Shown: piece by piece, positions 55,692-64,000 of the stretch | How positions within the stretch are numbered: the stretch's first letter is position 1 | Layout of the letters: the number at the start of each line of letters is the position of its first letter | Origin: Calothrix sp. PCC 7103 | Lineage (GTDB): Bacteria; Cyanobacteriota; Cyanobacteriia; Cyanobacteriales; Nostocaceae | Direction of reading: 5' to 3' | NCBI RefSeq assembly: GCF_000331305.1 | Contig: NZ_KB217478.1 | Coordinates: 3,011,776-3,075,775, forward strand | DNA length: 64,000 bases | Translations under genes and position numbers: made by a program | Notes under the pieces: generated by a model | Seen by the model: the letters and a program-made list of their open reading frames with translations, nothing else | What the model was told of the DNA's origin: nothing | The model's database searches: none

Positions 55692-56123
55692 ATGGAGTTA
55701 GCCGTTGTAGTTCTGTTGGCTATTTTAATTATTCATTATCCAAGCAACAATGCTCCAGCAAGAATTAAACGCCGAGATGCTGGATGTCCAATTATTGATG
55801 TAACTTTTAACGGCAACCATGAACAAGAGATGCTTGTTGATACAGGCGCCAGTAAAACTAGCATTAATAAAAAGATGGCTTCAGAGTTAAATGTTGAGCC
55901 AGTCAGAGAAGGCTATTTTATCATGGCAAATGGTCAAGTCGAAAAATATCCAATTGGCTTTGTGAAGTCTATCGAGGTTGGCGGAACAAAGGTGGATAAT
56001 GTAGAGGTGGCTATTATTGATTCTGGTGAACAAACTGGTCTTTTGGGGCAGAATTTTTTTGGTAAGTATGATGTTACGATTAAACGTGATGAGATTGAGT
56101 TTAATGAGTCATTGGATAAGTAG
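55692..56123 (+). CDS. Retropepsin-like aspartyl protease
   Basis: 143 residues. Short N-terminal membrane helix (LAVVVLLAILII), then a single retropepsin-type domain with active-site MLVDTGASKTSI near 55-67 and the flap/strand GLLGQNFFGKYDVTI. Such proteases act as dimers. RBS GGAGG lies eight bases before the ATG. Family is typical of cyanobacteria; the target is unknown. Confidence 0.88.
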   Translation: MELAVVVLLAILIIHYPSNNAPARIKRRDAGCPIIDVTFNGNHEQEMLVDTGASKTSINKKMASELNVEPVREGYFIMANGQVEKYPIGFVKSIEVGGTKVDNVEVAIIDSGEQTGLLGQNFFGKYDVTIKRDEIEFNESLDK

Positions 56124-56150
56124 GATTGTATAAGGAAGATTATATAAGGG

Positions 56151-56168
56151 ACGGGCAGGGATGCCCGT
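56151..56168. terminator. ACGGGCA-GGGA-TGCCCGT palindrome between convergent genes
   Basis: 7-bp stem, followed by TCCACAAGA tail, between the retropepsin and CHAT genes. Same family as 2500-2517. Confidence 0.55.
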
Positions 56169-56215
56169 TCCACAAGATTTTTACTTAGTTGGCAAGTTGG
56201 TTATTGGCAAGTTGG

Positions 56216-58948
56216 TTATAACCAATTTCCTACTAGTACATAAGGCGCCCACAAATAAGGATTTTCGTCATTAGCTAACACAGATACTTGAGCTAGTCGG
56301 AGGGCTTCGGCTTTTGGTACGTTAGTATTGGATAACGCTTGATAAAATTTAATCATAATTTCTGCGGTTGAATTATCGTCAACTGACCATAATGTTGCTA
56401 AAGTGCTACGCGCACCTGCACGTACAGCAATACCAGCAAGTCCTAATGTTGCACGTTTATCTCCAGTTGCAGTTTGACAAGCGCTGAGAACGAGTAGTTC
56501 AATAGGACGAGAATCACTTTGCTCACGCAACCGCAATAAATTATCAAAATCTTTGACTTTTAATAGTTTTTCCCAAGCTAAGATAAAGGTTTTATCAGCG
56601 TTTGAACTAAATTCTCCGTGGGTTGCCATATGAACAACTGTGTATGGCAACCTTTGAATTTGGTTTTGGACATTTGCTTTGGTAAAAGTTTGGTTGAGAA
56701 GCTCTTTACTATTGGGTATTGCAGATAGAATTTTCTGTAATTCTGCGGGTACGTTTTCAAGTGAAGAAAATGAGCGTCCATCGACTTTCATCTGTTGACT
56801 TACCCCACCTGCTAAAGCATTTAACTTTTTTCTCTCCAAAGGTTTTGGGTCTATTAATTGTAAACCCGGCGCCAGACTAATAGCGTATTTCTGAATTAAA
56901 TACTGTTTTTGCGTTGCATCATAAAGAACAGCCATAGGAATATTTCGCAGCGAACCATCTAAAACAAAAACCAAAGTTTTAATTTTTTGAGTTGCAAGCT
57001 CACTTTCCATTGGTTTAATCATCCAGCTATATACTTGCTGTGACAAATCCTTTATATCGTTAGTTCGGTCGGGTTCTCTCAACTTTTTCTGAAGTTGTTC
57101 TAAAACGCTTTCTAGTTCTTCTAAAGGTTTATAAGTCGTGTAATGTCTAAGTTCAGGTTGATTTGGTAATTTAACAATAATTTCTAAGCGGTCTTTGAGA
57201 ATAATTGGATAGATAACTGCTGCTGTTGGGTCTATTTTATCAACAATGTCATCAATTTGTTTGGCTTGTGGCAGCAAACAAGCTTCACGAAAGAAATTTT
57301 CTAGCTCGGTTAATTGTAACCCTTCAATTGCTTCGCGTGCTAGTCTTAAATTTTTTTGAGTGCTGAGTGCTAAGTGTAATTGTTTTTTTGAATTTTGATT
57401 TTTTGGTTCTAAGAGTAAATCAACAAACTGCCGATAAACAGGTTCAACGTTATCTCTAAAAGAAAACTGTACATCTGGATTTAATGCAACTAAATCATTA
57501 CGTAAATATTTCAACGTATTTACTGTTTCTTGATACGAATTAATTGCATGTTCAATATCTCCCTTTGCTTTCAGTATGTAACCTAATTGCCATTGCCACA
57601 AATAAGTTATATCCGTAGCGTTGTTTGCAGTAGCTATTGCTAAACCTTGTTCAGTAAGTTTTTGTGCGTTATTTATATCTTTATTTTCTAAGTATAATGC
57701 ACCTAGGGCACCTAACGCGAAAGCTTGAGAACGTTTATCGTTAATTTTATCTGCTTGTTGAATAGAGATAGCTAAACTTTGAGCAATTTCTTTCCAGCTA
57801 AGATTATTCGCTGCGGTAGCTTTTTTTAAGCATATCGAGTTTTGTGCTAAGTTTATTTGAGCATAAATAGCTGCTTGGCTAAGTGGTATTTTATTTAATT
57901 TTGTTTTTATTTGACTTGATAGTTTTTGTGCTTCTGACCATTGCTGGAGCTTCTGCTGAATATCTAACTGATTAAGTTGTGCTTGAACTTGTGTAAGTGG
58001 TGAAGTTGAAATATTAGCAGCTTCAATGTAAGATTGCGCTGCTCGATTATAAAATTGAATAGCAAGTGGGTATTTAGTAAGATTTTGATTAGTTTTGCAA
58101 CGCAAAGGTGTAGACTGTTCGTAGGTAGTATTAATATCTTGTATAACTTCCCTTTTACCTAAAGCTAATTGAGTATTGCCCAAACTAATTAAAGCAGCAC
58201 TAATATGTGAAGGAGATTGTAATTTTGTGGCAATGTCTCTACTTTGCTGTAAAATCTTAGTAGACTTATCTAAATCACCAGTTAGTTGTAAAACATCACC
58301 TAAACTACGTAATGCAGTAGCTTTTATAAGAGAATCTGGTTGTTTTTCAAGACGAGGAGATATTTCTTCTAAATTCGCACGCGCTTGACGATACATTCCT
58401 AAAGCTTGCTGGGCAATACTTTGATTAATTAAACAACGAGTTACACCAATTTCATTATTTGCTTTCTCGTAAGTGTTTGCAGCTAGCTTCCATGTATCTA
58501 AAGCTTTTTCGGCTTCACCTAATTCTAATTGAATTTGTCCTTGAATATCTAAACTTTCAGCAAATATTTCTACTCTTGATACATTATCTACACTAACTTC
58601 TAATTTTGTTAATATTTCAAGACTTTGTGTAATATAACTTTCAGCTTTCTTTAGTTCTCCAAGTTTCTTAGCTACTAGAGAGAGATTACTCAATGTCATT
58701 GCTTCCCCTAACTTATCACCCCCTGATTTAAAACGTTGTACAGCTTGTATCAATATTGTATTTGCGCGGGTTAATTCTCCAGTTTCGTAGAGTTTTCGAC
58801 CTTGTTCTACTAATGCTTGAGGATTTGATGAAATATCTGCTGCATGGGTAGGAAAAAGCGAATAAATATTACAAACCAATAATAATGTCACAAAAAAAAT
58901 AATTATTGTTTTGGCGCCGCGTGGCACAATTTCTAATTTTCTTTTCAT
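56216..58948 (-). CDS. CHAT domain protease with TPR repeats, secreted
   Basis: 910 residues. N-terminal signal/anchor (TIIIFFVTLLLVCNIYSLF, then HAAD), about seven TPR units to residue 490 (for example YITQSLEILTKL, ALDTWKLAANTYEKA), then the caspase-like CHAT domain from about 640. The catalytic His in VHMATHGEFSS (about 777) and Cys in LVLSACQTATG (about 823) are both present. CHAT-TPR proteins act as caspase-like proteases in some defence or death pathways, but most cyanobacterial copies are uncharacterised. Confidence 0.93.
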   Translation of the reverse strand: MKRKLEIVPRGAKTIIIFFVTLLLVCNIYSLFPTHAADISSNPQALVEQGRKLYETGELTRANTILIQAVQRFKSGGDKLGEAMTLSNLSLVAKKLGELKKAESYITQSLEILTKLEVSVDNVSRVEIFAESLDIQGQIQLELGEAEKALDTWKLAANTYEKANNEIGVTRCLINQSIAQQALGMYRQARANLEEISPRLEKQPDSLIKATALRSLGDVLQLTGDLDKSTKILQQSRDIATKLQSPSHISAALISLGNTQLALGKREVIQDINTTYEQSTPLRCKTNQNLTKYPLAIQFYNRAAQSYIEAANISTSPLTQVQAQLNQLDIQQKLQQWSEAQKLSSQIKTKLNKIPLSQAAIYAQINLAQNSICLKKATAANNLSWKEIAQSLAISIQQADKINDKRSQAFALGALGALYLENKDINNAQKLTEQGLAIATANNATDITYLWQWQLGYILKAKGDIEHAINSYQETVNTLKYLRNDLVALNPDVQFSFRDNVEPVYRQFVDLLLEPKNQNSKKQLHLALSTQKNLRLAREAIEGLQLTELENFFREACLLPQAKQIDDIVDKIDPTAAVIYPIILKDRLEIIVKLPNQPELRHYTTYKPLEELESVLEQLQKKLREPDRTNDIKDLSQQVYSWMIKPMESELATQKIKTLVFVLDGSLRNIPMAVLYDATQKQYLIQKYAISLAPGLQLIDPKPLERKKLNALAGGVSQQMKVDGRSFSSLENVPAELQKILSAIPNSKELLNQTFTKANVQNQIQRLPYTVVHMATHGEFSSNADKTFILAWEKLLKVKDFDNLLRLREQSDSRPIELLVLSACQTATGDKRATLGLAGIAVRAGARSTLATLWSVDDNSTAEIMIKFYQALSNTNVPKAEALRLAQVSVLANDENPYLWAPYVLVGNWL

Positions 58949-59078
58949 TGTCGCTATACCTGATTAATTTGAACTAACTGCATTATCAGACGTACAAGGT
59001 GAGACCAAACTGTTTGTATTAATTAAATTAGGCGCCGAAGCAATCAATGTACCTACCTTCTAATCATTTAAAACTTAA

Positions 59079-59324
59079 TTAAAGTCTAATATTGATAAAC
59101 ATCTTGTAGCACAGGTATCCTTGCCTGTGCAGCCAACTTCTAATAACTTATAACATCTGAACAATTTCACGAATTTTAGTAATCAAAAAATTCGTTTCTT
59201 CCAGATGATGCTTCTCTAGCTCTTTATACCTCTCTTCCCAAGATTTCGTGACATCATCTTTATAATGCTTGACTTTTATCCACTTATAGGTGTTTAAAAT
59301 TTCTTGTTTATCTTCTGGTGTCAT
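59079..59324 (-). CDS. Small hypothetical protein
   Basis: 81 codons, helical and charged: KQEILNTYKWIKVKHYKDD and ELEKHHLEETNFLITKI. The last 30 codons run into a dispersed repeat (GCACAGG/CCTGTGC palindrome, 59110-59131), so the original C-terminus may have been lost. No family recognised; low confidence that it is still expressed. Confidence 0.4.
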
Positions 59325-59357
59325 ACTTGTGTAAACTAAAACTTGTCATCAACTAGT

Positions 59358-59626
59358 TTACATATAGTCACTCTTATTTCGTCTATAATAATCAACCGCT
59401 TCATTTACAATATAAGCCGCAGCAGAAGCAAATATTGCAGGTTATCGAACAATCCGCAAACTATTAAGCGATAAAAATGGTATTTAAAGCCTGCATTAAG
59501 CCTTTGCCCAGAAAAATCGCTATGCTCTACAATTAAATATAGATAACCATCGCTTGGTGAAACAACCCATCTGTAAGTTGATTCGTTCACAGTAATTATT
59601 CGAGTTCCTTTTTTTGGAAGTCCCAT
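59358..59626 (-). pseudogene. Small hypothetical gene with a frameshift
   Basis: A good start MGLPKKGTRIITVNESTYRW and WVVSPSDGYLYLIVEHSDF leads into about 70 codons; afterwards the more plausible continuation (PAIFASAAAYIVNEAVDYYR) lies in another frame ending at 59358. It resembles a hypothetical family I know only by pattern. Probably disrupted near 59440. Confidence 0.5.
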
Positions 59627-59718
59627 ATAGCAATGAAGCGTATCATGTATAAAGCCAACTTACAGCTACTATATTGATTACGATTGTAAGATATTCACCA
59701 TTGTAGTGATAACCTCAT

Positions 59719-59808
59719 AAAGATGCTTCGTACCTCAGCATGACAATATTAAATTAAAATCCTAAAGATGCTTCGTACCTCAGCATGACAATATTAAATT
59801 AAAATCCT
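59719..59808. repeat. 45-bp direct tandem duplication
   Basis: Two adjacent copies of AAAGATGCTTCGTACCTC with CAGCATGACAATATT and so on, period 45. The second copy supplies the HerA stop codon region. Confidence 0.75.
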
Positions 59809-61532
59809 AAATCTGCTTTTGCTAGTTCTGCTGCTGCGAATACTTCTTCGTCGTCTTTTTCTTCCCAAATTGGGTCTCCTATTTCGCGGTAGAATTGTTC
59901 ATCGTATGGACGTGTACGCACGACTACTGGCATTGGTACTGCGTGACCTAGAATTAATGCTTGTTGTTTTGAGTCTAGTTTTGCTAGTACTGACCGCAAT
60001 GCGGTACCACCTGATACTCCGGTAAAGATTGCTTCAATATCTTTTTCATCGTTTAATAAAGCAGTAACGCGCGTACCAATTTGAGACATAACTTCATTAT
60101 CAATTCCTGATGGTCGCTGGTCTACAACTAATAGTGTTACGAAATATTTCCGCATTTCTCGTGCGATGGTTCCAAAGATGGTACTGGCAACTATTGCAGG
60201 GTCGAGGAAACGGTGTGCTTCTTCAATCGTAATTACTAGTTGAGTCGGTTTATCTGCCACATTACCTGATTGGAGAAATTTCTCGGCTTTGGCTACATAA
60301 TGTTGGTGAATACGACGTGTAATCATGTTTGTCACCAGCATGTACGATAACATGTCCGATTGCGAACCAAATTCAATTACTATGTTTTTGCCAGCTTCGA
60401 GAGTTTTTAAAATTTGGTTGACATAATTTTGTGGACATGCTGACCGCATGTATTTTAGGTTCTCCATGCGTAACAGTTTGCGCTGTAATGCGGTGATGGA
60501 ACCTTGGTGTCCACGTTTTTCTTCGCAAAATGTCTTGATTTCTTCGTTGGTCATGTTGATTAATTGAAGAATCCAAGATTTTCCAAATTCTGCAAAGAGT
60601 ATATTCGCGTTATCGAGACTTGCTTCCGAAAGTCCAAGGTCACGACTACAAAGACGAATATCTTCTACTTCGATTTGGTCGTAGCTAAGGTATAATTCTT
60701 GAGCGTTTTGTACACCTCGACGTTTTGTAGATGCTGGGTCAAGGGTATATACTTCGACTTTATCGGGGAATAATTGCTTTAATCCTTTTACTGTACTGTA
60801 TTGTTTACCTTCGCAAACGGCTTGCCAACCATATTCTGAGTGCATATCAAATATAAGGTTAACCCCGGCATTTTTGCGAACTATCCCAGCTAATAGTAAA
60901 CGTGTTAAGAAAGATTTTCCGGTACCTGATTTACCAAATACACCGTTACTGCGTTCGACAAATCTGTCTAAATCTATACAAACCGGGACATCCATATCTA
61001 ATGGTTTGCCAATGGAAAAATTCTTGCGATGAATGTCGTCTTCCCAACCAAAAACGCGACGAAAATCTTCTTCGGATGCTTCGTAAACTTGGCTGAAGTG
61101 ACTAGGAATCGTTTTTACTGGTAACAATTCCATTGTTGTGCTGGTTTGCGGTTGAAACGATGCTAAACCTTTAAGTCCATTTGAGACTTCATGATTTGCA
61201 GATTTTCCATTTGTGAATGTTGGTTTTTCCTCAGCTTCAGGGGTAAACATTAACATCGGCGCCAGATTAATAGTGCCATAAGTACCACTACCTGCCAACA
61301 CTTCGCGTAAAAAACTATCTTCCCAATTTGGAGGATTTGCAATGATTCGCTGGTTAGCAATACCAAGTGCAACATCAGTCAACATACAAAAGAAACGTGA
61401 CCGCATCCCCTGCACTACTAAAAATTTTCCGACCCGCATATCTTCAACTGAAATATCGGGGTGCAAACGCACTTCTAGTCCACCTGTAAGCGAACCTTGA
61501 GTAATTGAACCTAACGGCTGTCCCAACTGCAT
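59799..61532 (-). CDS. HerA-like ATPase (DUF87)
   Basis: 577 residues from ATG 61532 (GTG at 61544 is an alternative). Walker A GVFGKSGTGKSFL, Walker B VITIEEAHRFL, and the arginine-finger/sensor part TLLVVDQRPSGIDNEVMSQIGT. N-terminal HAS-barrel start region (QLGQPLGSITQGSLTGGL). HerA ATPases are hexameric translocases which in archaea work with NurA nuclease; no NurA is adjacent. The cyanobacterial family is conserved and its partner unknown. Confidence 0.88.
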   Translation of the reverse strand: MQLGQPLGSITQGSLTGGLEVRLHPDISVEDMRVGKFLVVQGMRSRFFCMLTDVALGIANQRIIANPPNWEDSFLREVLAGSGTYGTINLAPMLMFTPEAEEKPTFTNGKSANHEVSNGLKGLASFQPQTSTTMELLPVKTIPSHFSQVYEASEEDFRRVFGWEDDIHRKNFSIGKPLDMDVPVCIDLDRFVERSNGVFGKSGTGKSFLTRLLLAGIVRKNAGVNLIFDMHSEYGWQAVCEGKQYSTVKGLKQLFPDKVEVYTLDPASTKRRGVQNAQELYLSYDQIEVEDIRLCSRDLGLSEASLDNANILFAEFGKSWILQLINMTNEEIKTFCEEKRGHQGSITALQRKLLRMENLKYMRSACPQNYVNQILKTLEAGKNIVIEFGSQSDMLSYMLVTNMITRRIHQHYVAKAEKFLQSGNVADKPTQLVITIEEAHRFLDPAIVASTIFGTIAREMRKYFVTLLVVDQRPSGIDNEVMSQIGTRVTALLNDEKDIEAIFTGVSGGTALRSVLAKLDSKQQALILGHAVPMPVVVRTRPYDEQFYREIGDPIWEEKDDEEVFAAAELAKADLGF

Positions 61533-61677
61533 GTTAATAAGCACATAATGTTCTCGATATATATTAAATCGAATTTTAATATAAATGTTAAAAAATCAAG
61601 AAAAAATGTACTACAACAGAAAAAAGGGGTAAAGGATAAGAAAAAAATGCTCTTTTCTCTCTTCCCCCTCAGTTTGT

Positions 61678-62475
61678 TTAATCGATTTGAATTGAAGTTG
61701 GGGCGCCACCACCAGAAATAACTGAGGTGTATGCTAAAGGTTTACGGTAGCGTGCGTACAAATTATCACGCCAAGTGAAAAAGCGTTCATAAGTTAGGCT
61801 ATTTGCTAATTCGGGTACACCTTTGCCTCTTACACCAATTGGTAAATCTAAATAGTCACCTTCAGGAAATTTTAACAATATAGATAAACCTGCCACGGCA
61901 AAGTCGGCTAAAGTCGGCTCATCTCCTGTTAAATATGGACTATCCTGCAATATTAAACATAATGCTTCTAAATCTTGCTTTAAGTCTTCGATTGCACTCT
62001 TAATCGCGTCCTGGCTATAACCAACACCTATACCCAAAGCTTTAACCACATCACTTGGTACCCCCTCTACCAAAGTTCTTAAAATATCTGGTGTCGTTGT
62101 TGGTAGCAATGACTTACGCAAATATTGGTCTTGGCTAATGGCGCCAAAAAGTGCCTTTCTTCCTTTTATACCAATTGACTCGTCAGCCCATTCCTCCATC
62201 ATTAACGTTAAACCCCGACGCTTAGTATCCAATGGGATTAATGGACGGTCTGGATATACTGAATCAAGATATTTTGCAATTTCAGTAGAATCCACAATAT
62301 ATCTACTACCGTCTTTAAGTACGGGCACTTGCCGCTGTCCAGTTAAGCGAAATAGGTCAACTTGCCCAATACCAGGAGTTACTTCGATTTTGCGGTAATC
62401 TAACCCTTTGTAATCGAGAATCAATCGCACTTTTTCTGAGTATTGCGAAAGTTCAAATTGGTACAATTCTAGCAT
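61678..62475 (-). CDS. Glutathione S-transferase-like protein
   Basis: 265 residues. N-terminal thioredoxin-like domain (LELYQFELSQYSEKVRLILDYKG with Ser as the likely catalytic residue, VPVLKDGSRYIVDSTEIAKYL) and helical C-terminal domain (EEWADESIGIKGRKALFG, PYLTGDEPTLADFAVAGLSI). The CXXC-like position reads SQYS, so it is not a glutaredoxin. Conserved in cyanobacteria; the substrate is unknown. Confidence 0.88.
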   Translation of the reverse strand: MLELYQFELSQYSEKVRLILDYKGLDYRKIEVTPGIGQVDLFRLTGQRQVPVLKDGSRYIVDSTEIAKYLDSVYPDRPLIPLDTKRRGLTLMMEEWADESIGIKGRKALFGAISQDQYLRKSLLPTTTPDILRTLVEGVPSDVVKALGIGVGYSQDAIKSAIEDLKQDLEALCLILQDSPYLTGDEPTLADFAVAGLSILLKFPEGDYLDLPIGVRGKGVPELANSLTYERFFTWRDNLYARYRKPLAYTSVISGGGAPTSIQID

Positions 62476-63250
62476 TTTGTATTCCCTACTACTAATTGAC
62501 TGGTCGATTGTACAATTTTATCTTTAATATGTGTTAGTCCAATTAACTATTATACTTTGCACTTATTTTTACAGTACAACTATGAAGTGATATATTTACC
62601 TTAATCGTAACTATTTAAGGAGGATAGATTATTACTGAGTTTATACACCAAAATACTAGATTAGCAATAATTATCGACTGAAAAATACTTACACAAGCAA
62701 TATTTTACTTAAAAATTAAAATTTGAGGAACAAATTCACACTTGCATTCGTCCTGTAAAGCTCTTAATAGTTCAATACTATTTATGCTTGGTATCCATAT
62801 ACCCAAAATGCTTATTTAATGTATTATAATTTACATACATACCAGGTTTTATAATGTGTTCTTGACCTATAAGACAAGCGTAGCAATGCTTTGAAAGCTT
62901 GAACACATAAAAATTTCAATTACTTGTATATAAGATTACTTTAAACTGTATTAATTAATACTTGATTATTTTTTCGTGGTAGCGAAAAATGGGAGGGGTA
63001 GAAATGACGTATTATGGTTTGGCATTGAATATAAGGGTCAATTTGTCATATAATAAGCTTTGAGCTTCTTGGATTGCTTTTCAATCAATACACGTAACAT
63101 CAAGTAAAAATATTGGTGTCTAAAATTTGTAGATTATTAATATAAGGCGTTTATGAGTAAAAATATTATTCTCAAAGTTAGATTTTGTGCGTAAAAAAAT
63201 GTTATAAATTTCCTATGTAATGTGTGGAAATCTAAGCCAAATATAGATTT
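62476..63250. other. 775-bp intergenic region before the FAS1 gene
   Basis: A+T rich. Holds an 8-bp inverted repeat ATGTGTTC...GAACACAT spanning 62851-62911 and a strong AAGGAGG site at 62618 without a following start codon, but no supportable gene. A regulatory leader for the FAS1 gene is possible. Confidence 0.4.
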
Positions 63251-64000
63251 ATGAAGGTTAACAACAGCAATTTGCTGCCCTTTTTGGCTGGCGTAGTGGG
63301 AGTAACGGGCATCGGTCTCTTGATTAACTTGCCAGCAGGCGCCCAAAATCAACTCAATCCAGAACCCAGTATTTTTGCGGAGACAACCTACAACCGCAGT
63401 CAGCGTGTACTGACAAACACACAGTATGTACCGAGCGAACCAACGGTCGATACAGAAAAGCAAAATTCCAAGAAAAAGAAGAAAGGAAGCACAACTGCTC
63501 AGAATACAACTCCTGGACCTAAATTAAATCCAGCCCCTAGTATTTTACAGGAGTGCCCTTACAACCGTAGTGCTTGTCCAGGTGGCGGCACCTCTAGTCC
63601 AACTACACAGCCCGCACCTGGTGGTGAAGCAACCCCAGAAACTTTACCAACACCAGCACCAGTACCAACTGAACCGAGTGTTACACCAACACCTGAAACT
63701 ACACCAAGTCCAGGTGCTACACCAACACCTGAAACTACACCAGGTACAAAACCAGGAAGTCAAACCGACTCTAATAAAAATATTGTTGCAGTAGCTCAAG
63801 CAAACGGTTCATTCAAAACTTTGACCAAAGCACTCCAAGCTGCTGGACTAACTGAAACTTTACAGGGTAAAGGTCCCTTCACTGTTTTTGCACCAACAGA
63901 CGCAGCATTTGCTGAGTTGCCGCAAGACGCAGTTAGAGACTTGTTAAAACCAGAAAATAAAGAAGTATTGGTGAAAATTTTGACCTACCACGTAGTATCA
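63251..64000 (+). CDS. Fasciclin (FAS1) domain protein, partial
   Basis: 250 codons to the window edge. N-terminal signal/anchor ([19 protein letters not shown]), a repeated NPEPSIF/NPAPSIL motif each followed by a Tyr-Asn-Arg sequence, a Thr/Pro-rich linker with [11 protein letters not shown]-type repeats, then the FAS1 start: [60 protein letters not shown]1 proteins mediate surface adhesion. The C-terminus is outside the window. Confidence 0.88.
   Translation, partial: MKVNNSNLLPFLAGVVGVTGIGLLINLPAGAQNQLNPEPSIFAETTYNRSQRVLTNTQYVPSEPTVDTEKQNSKKKKKGSTTAQNTTPGPKLNPAPSILQECPYNRSACPGGGTSSPTTQPAPGGEATPETLPTPAPVPTEPSVTPTPETTPSPGATPTPETTPGTKPGSQTDSNKNIVAVAQANGSFKTLTKALQAAGLTETLQGKGPFTVFAPTDAAFAELPQDAVRDLLKPENKEVLVKILTYHVVS

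Noticed and set aside
61020-61544. HerA-NurA pair
   Set aside because: No NurA nuclease gene lies next to the HerA-like ATPase; the neighbours are a GST-like gene and repeats.
62618-62690. Possible small gene behind the strong AAGGAGG site
   Set aside because: No ATG, GTG or TTG at a suitable distance and a stop after 16 codons.

Overview
The window is about 39% G+C cyanobacterial chromosome, most likely from a filamentous Nostocales-type organism. Lineage markers are the carotenoid isomerase CrtH, a tandem-GAF adenylate cyclase of CyaB1 layout, manganese catalase, the tal-gap1-phosphoketolase cluster, pentapeptide-repeat proteins, a CHAT-TPR protein and a FAS1 protein. The hexamer GGCGCC occurs about 110 times by eye, where only a handful is expected from composition, while the usual cyanobacterial palindrome GCGATCGC (HIP1) was not seen at all. 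No rRNA, tRNA or CRISPR array was recognised.

Layout. 0-1 kb: a 5'-truncated Fic gene abuts a methyltransferase head to head. 1-11.4 kb: a secreted EF-hand-like protein, transaldolase, GAPDH and phosphoketolase (sugar phosphate metabolism), RimM, valine-pyruvate aminotransferase and glutathione-dependent formaldehyde dehydrogenase. 11.7-16.8 kb: DUF4174 protein, GNAT acetyltransferase, two paralogous membrane-anchored pentapeptide-repeat proteins and a glutathione S-transferase. 17-21.7 kb: a complete five-gene amino-acid ABC importer. 21.8-28.3 kb: adenylate cyclase, HlyD-like adaptor and a PD-(D/E)XK-TPR protein. 28.5-43.4 kb: macro-domain remnant, PurT, CrtH, Upp, small membrane proteins, an OpuB-type system with an embedded response regulator, a Nif11-like small protein, KptA, a frameshifted DUF1648 gene, an acyltransferase-like membrane protein, a GHL10 hydrolase and manganese catalase.

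43.6-59.8 kb is accessory and looks like a defence-related region: a decayed Uma2 gene, a large adenine methylase with a C-terminal AlbA_2 domain, a YhcG-type nuclease plus a decayed piece of a second copy, a PLD-SNF2 helicase, a divergent STAS-like protein, an autotransporter remnant, a retropepsin-like protease and a CHAT-TPR protease. One intergenic repeat family is confined to 41.8-59.8 kb. Two of its copies are complete 118-bp elements with imperfect terminal inverted repeats, so they look like miniature transposons. 59.8-64 kb returns to a HerA-like ATPase, a GST-family protein and a FAS1 protein that runs off the right edge.

The strongest candidate for an undescribed system is the methylase-AlbA_2, YhcG and PLD-helicase block at 44.4-54.3 kb. 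It resembles parts of known defence systems but lacks the DISARM core genes drmA and drmB. A second theme is small palindromic repeats placed exactly at gene 3' ends, especially between convergent genes, where they probably double as terminators.
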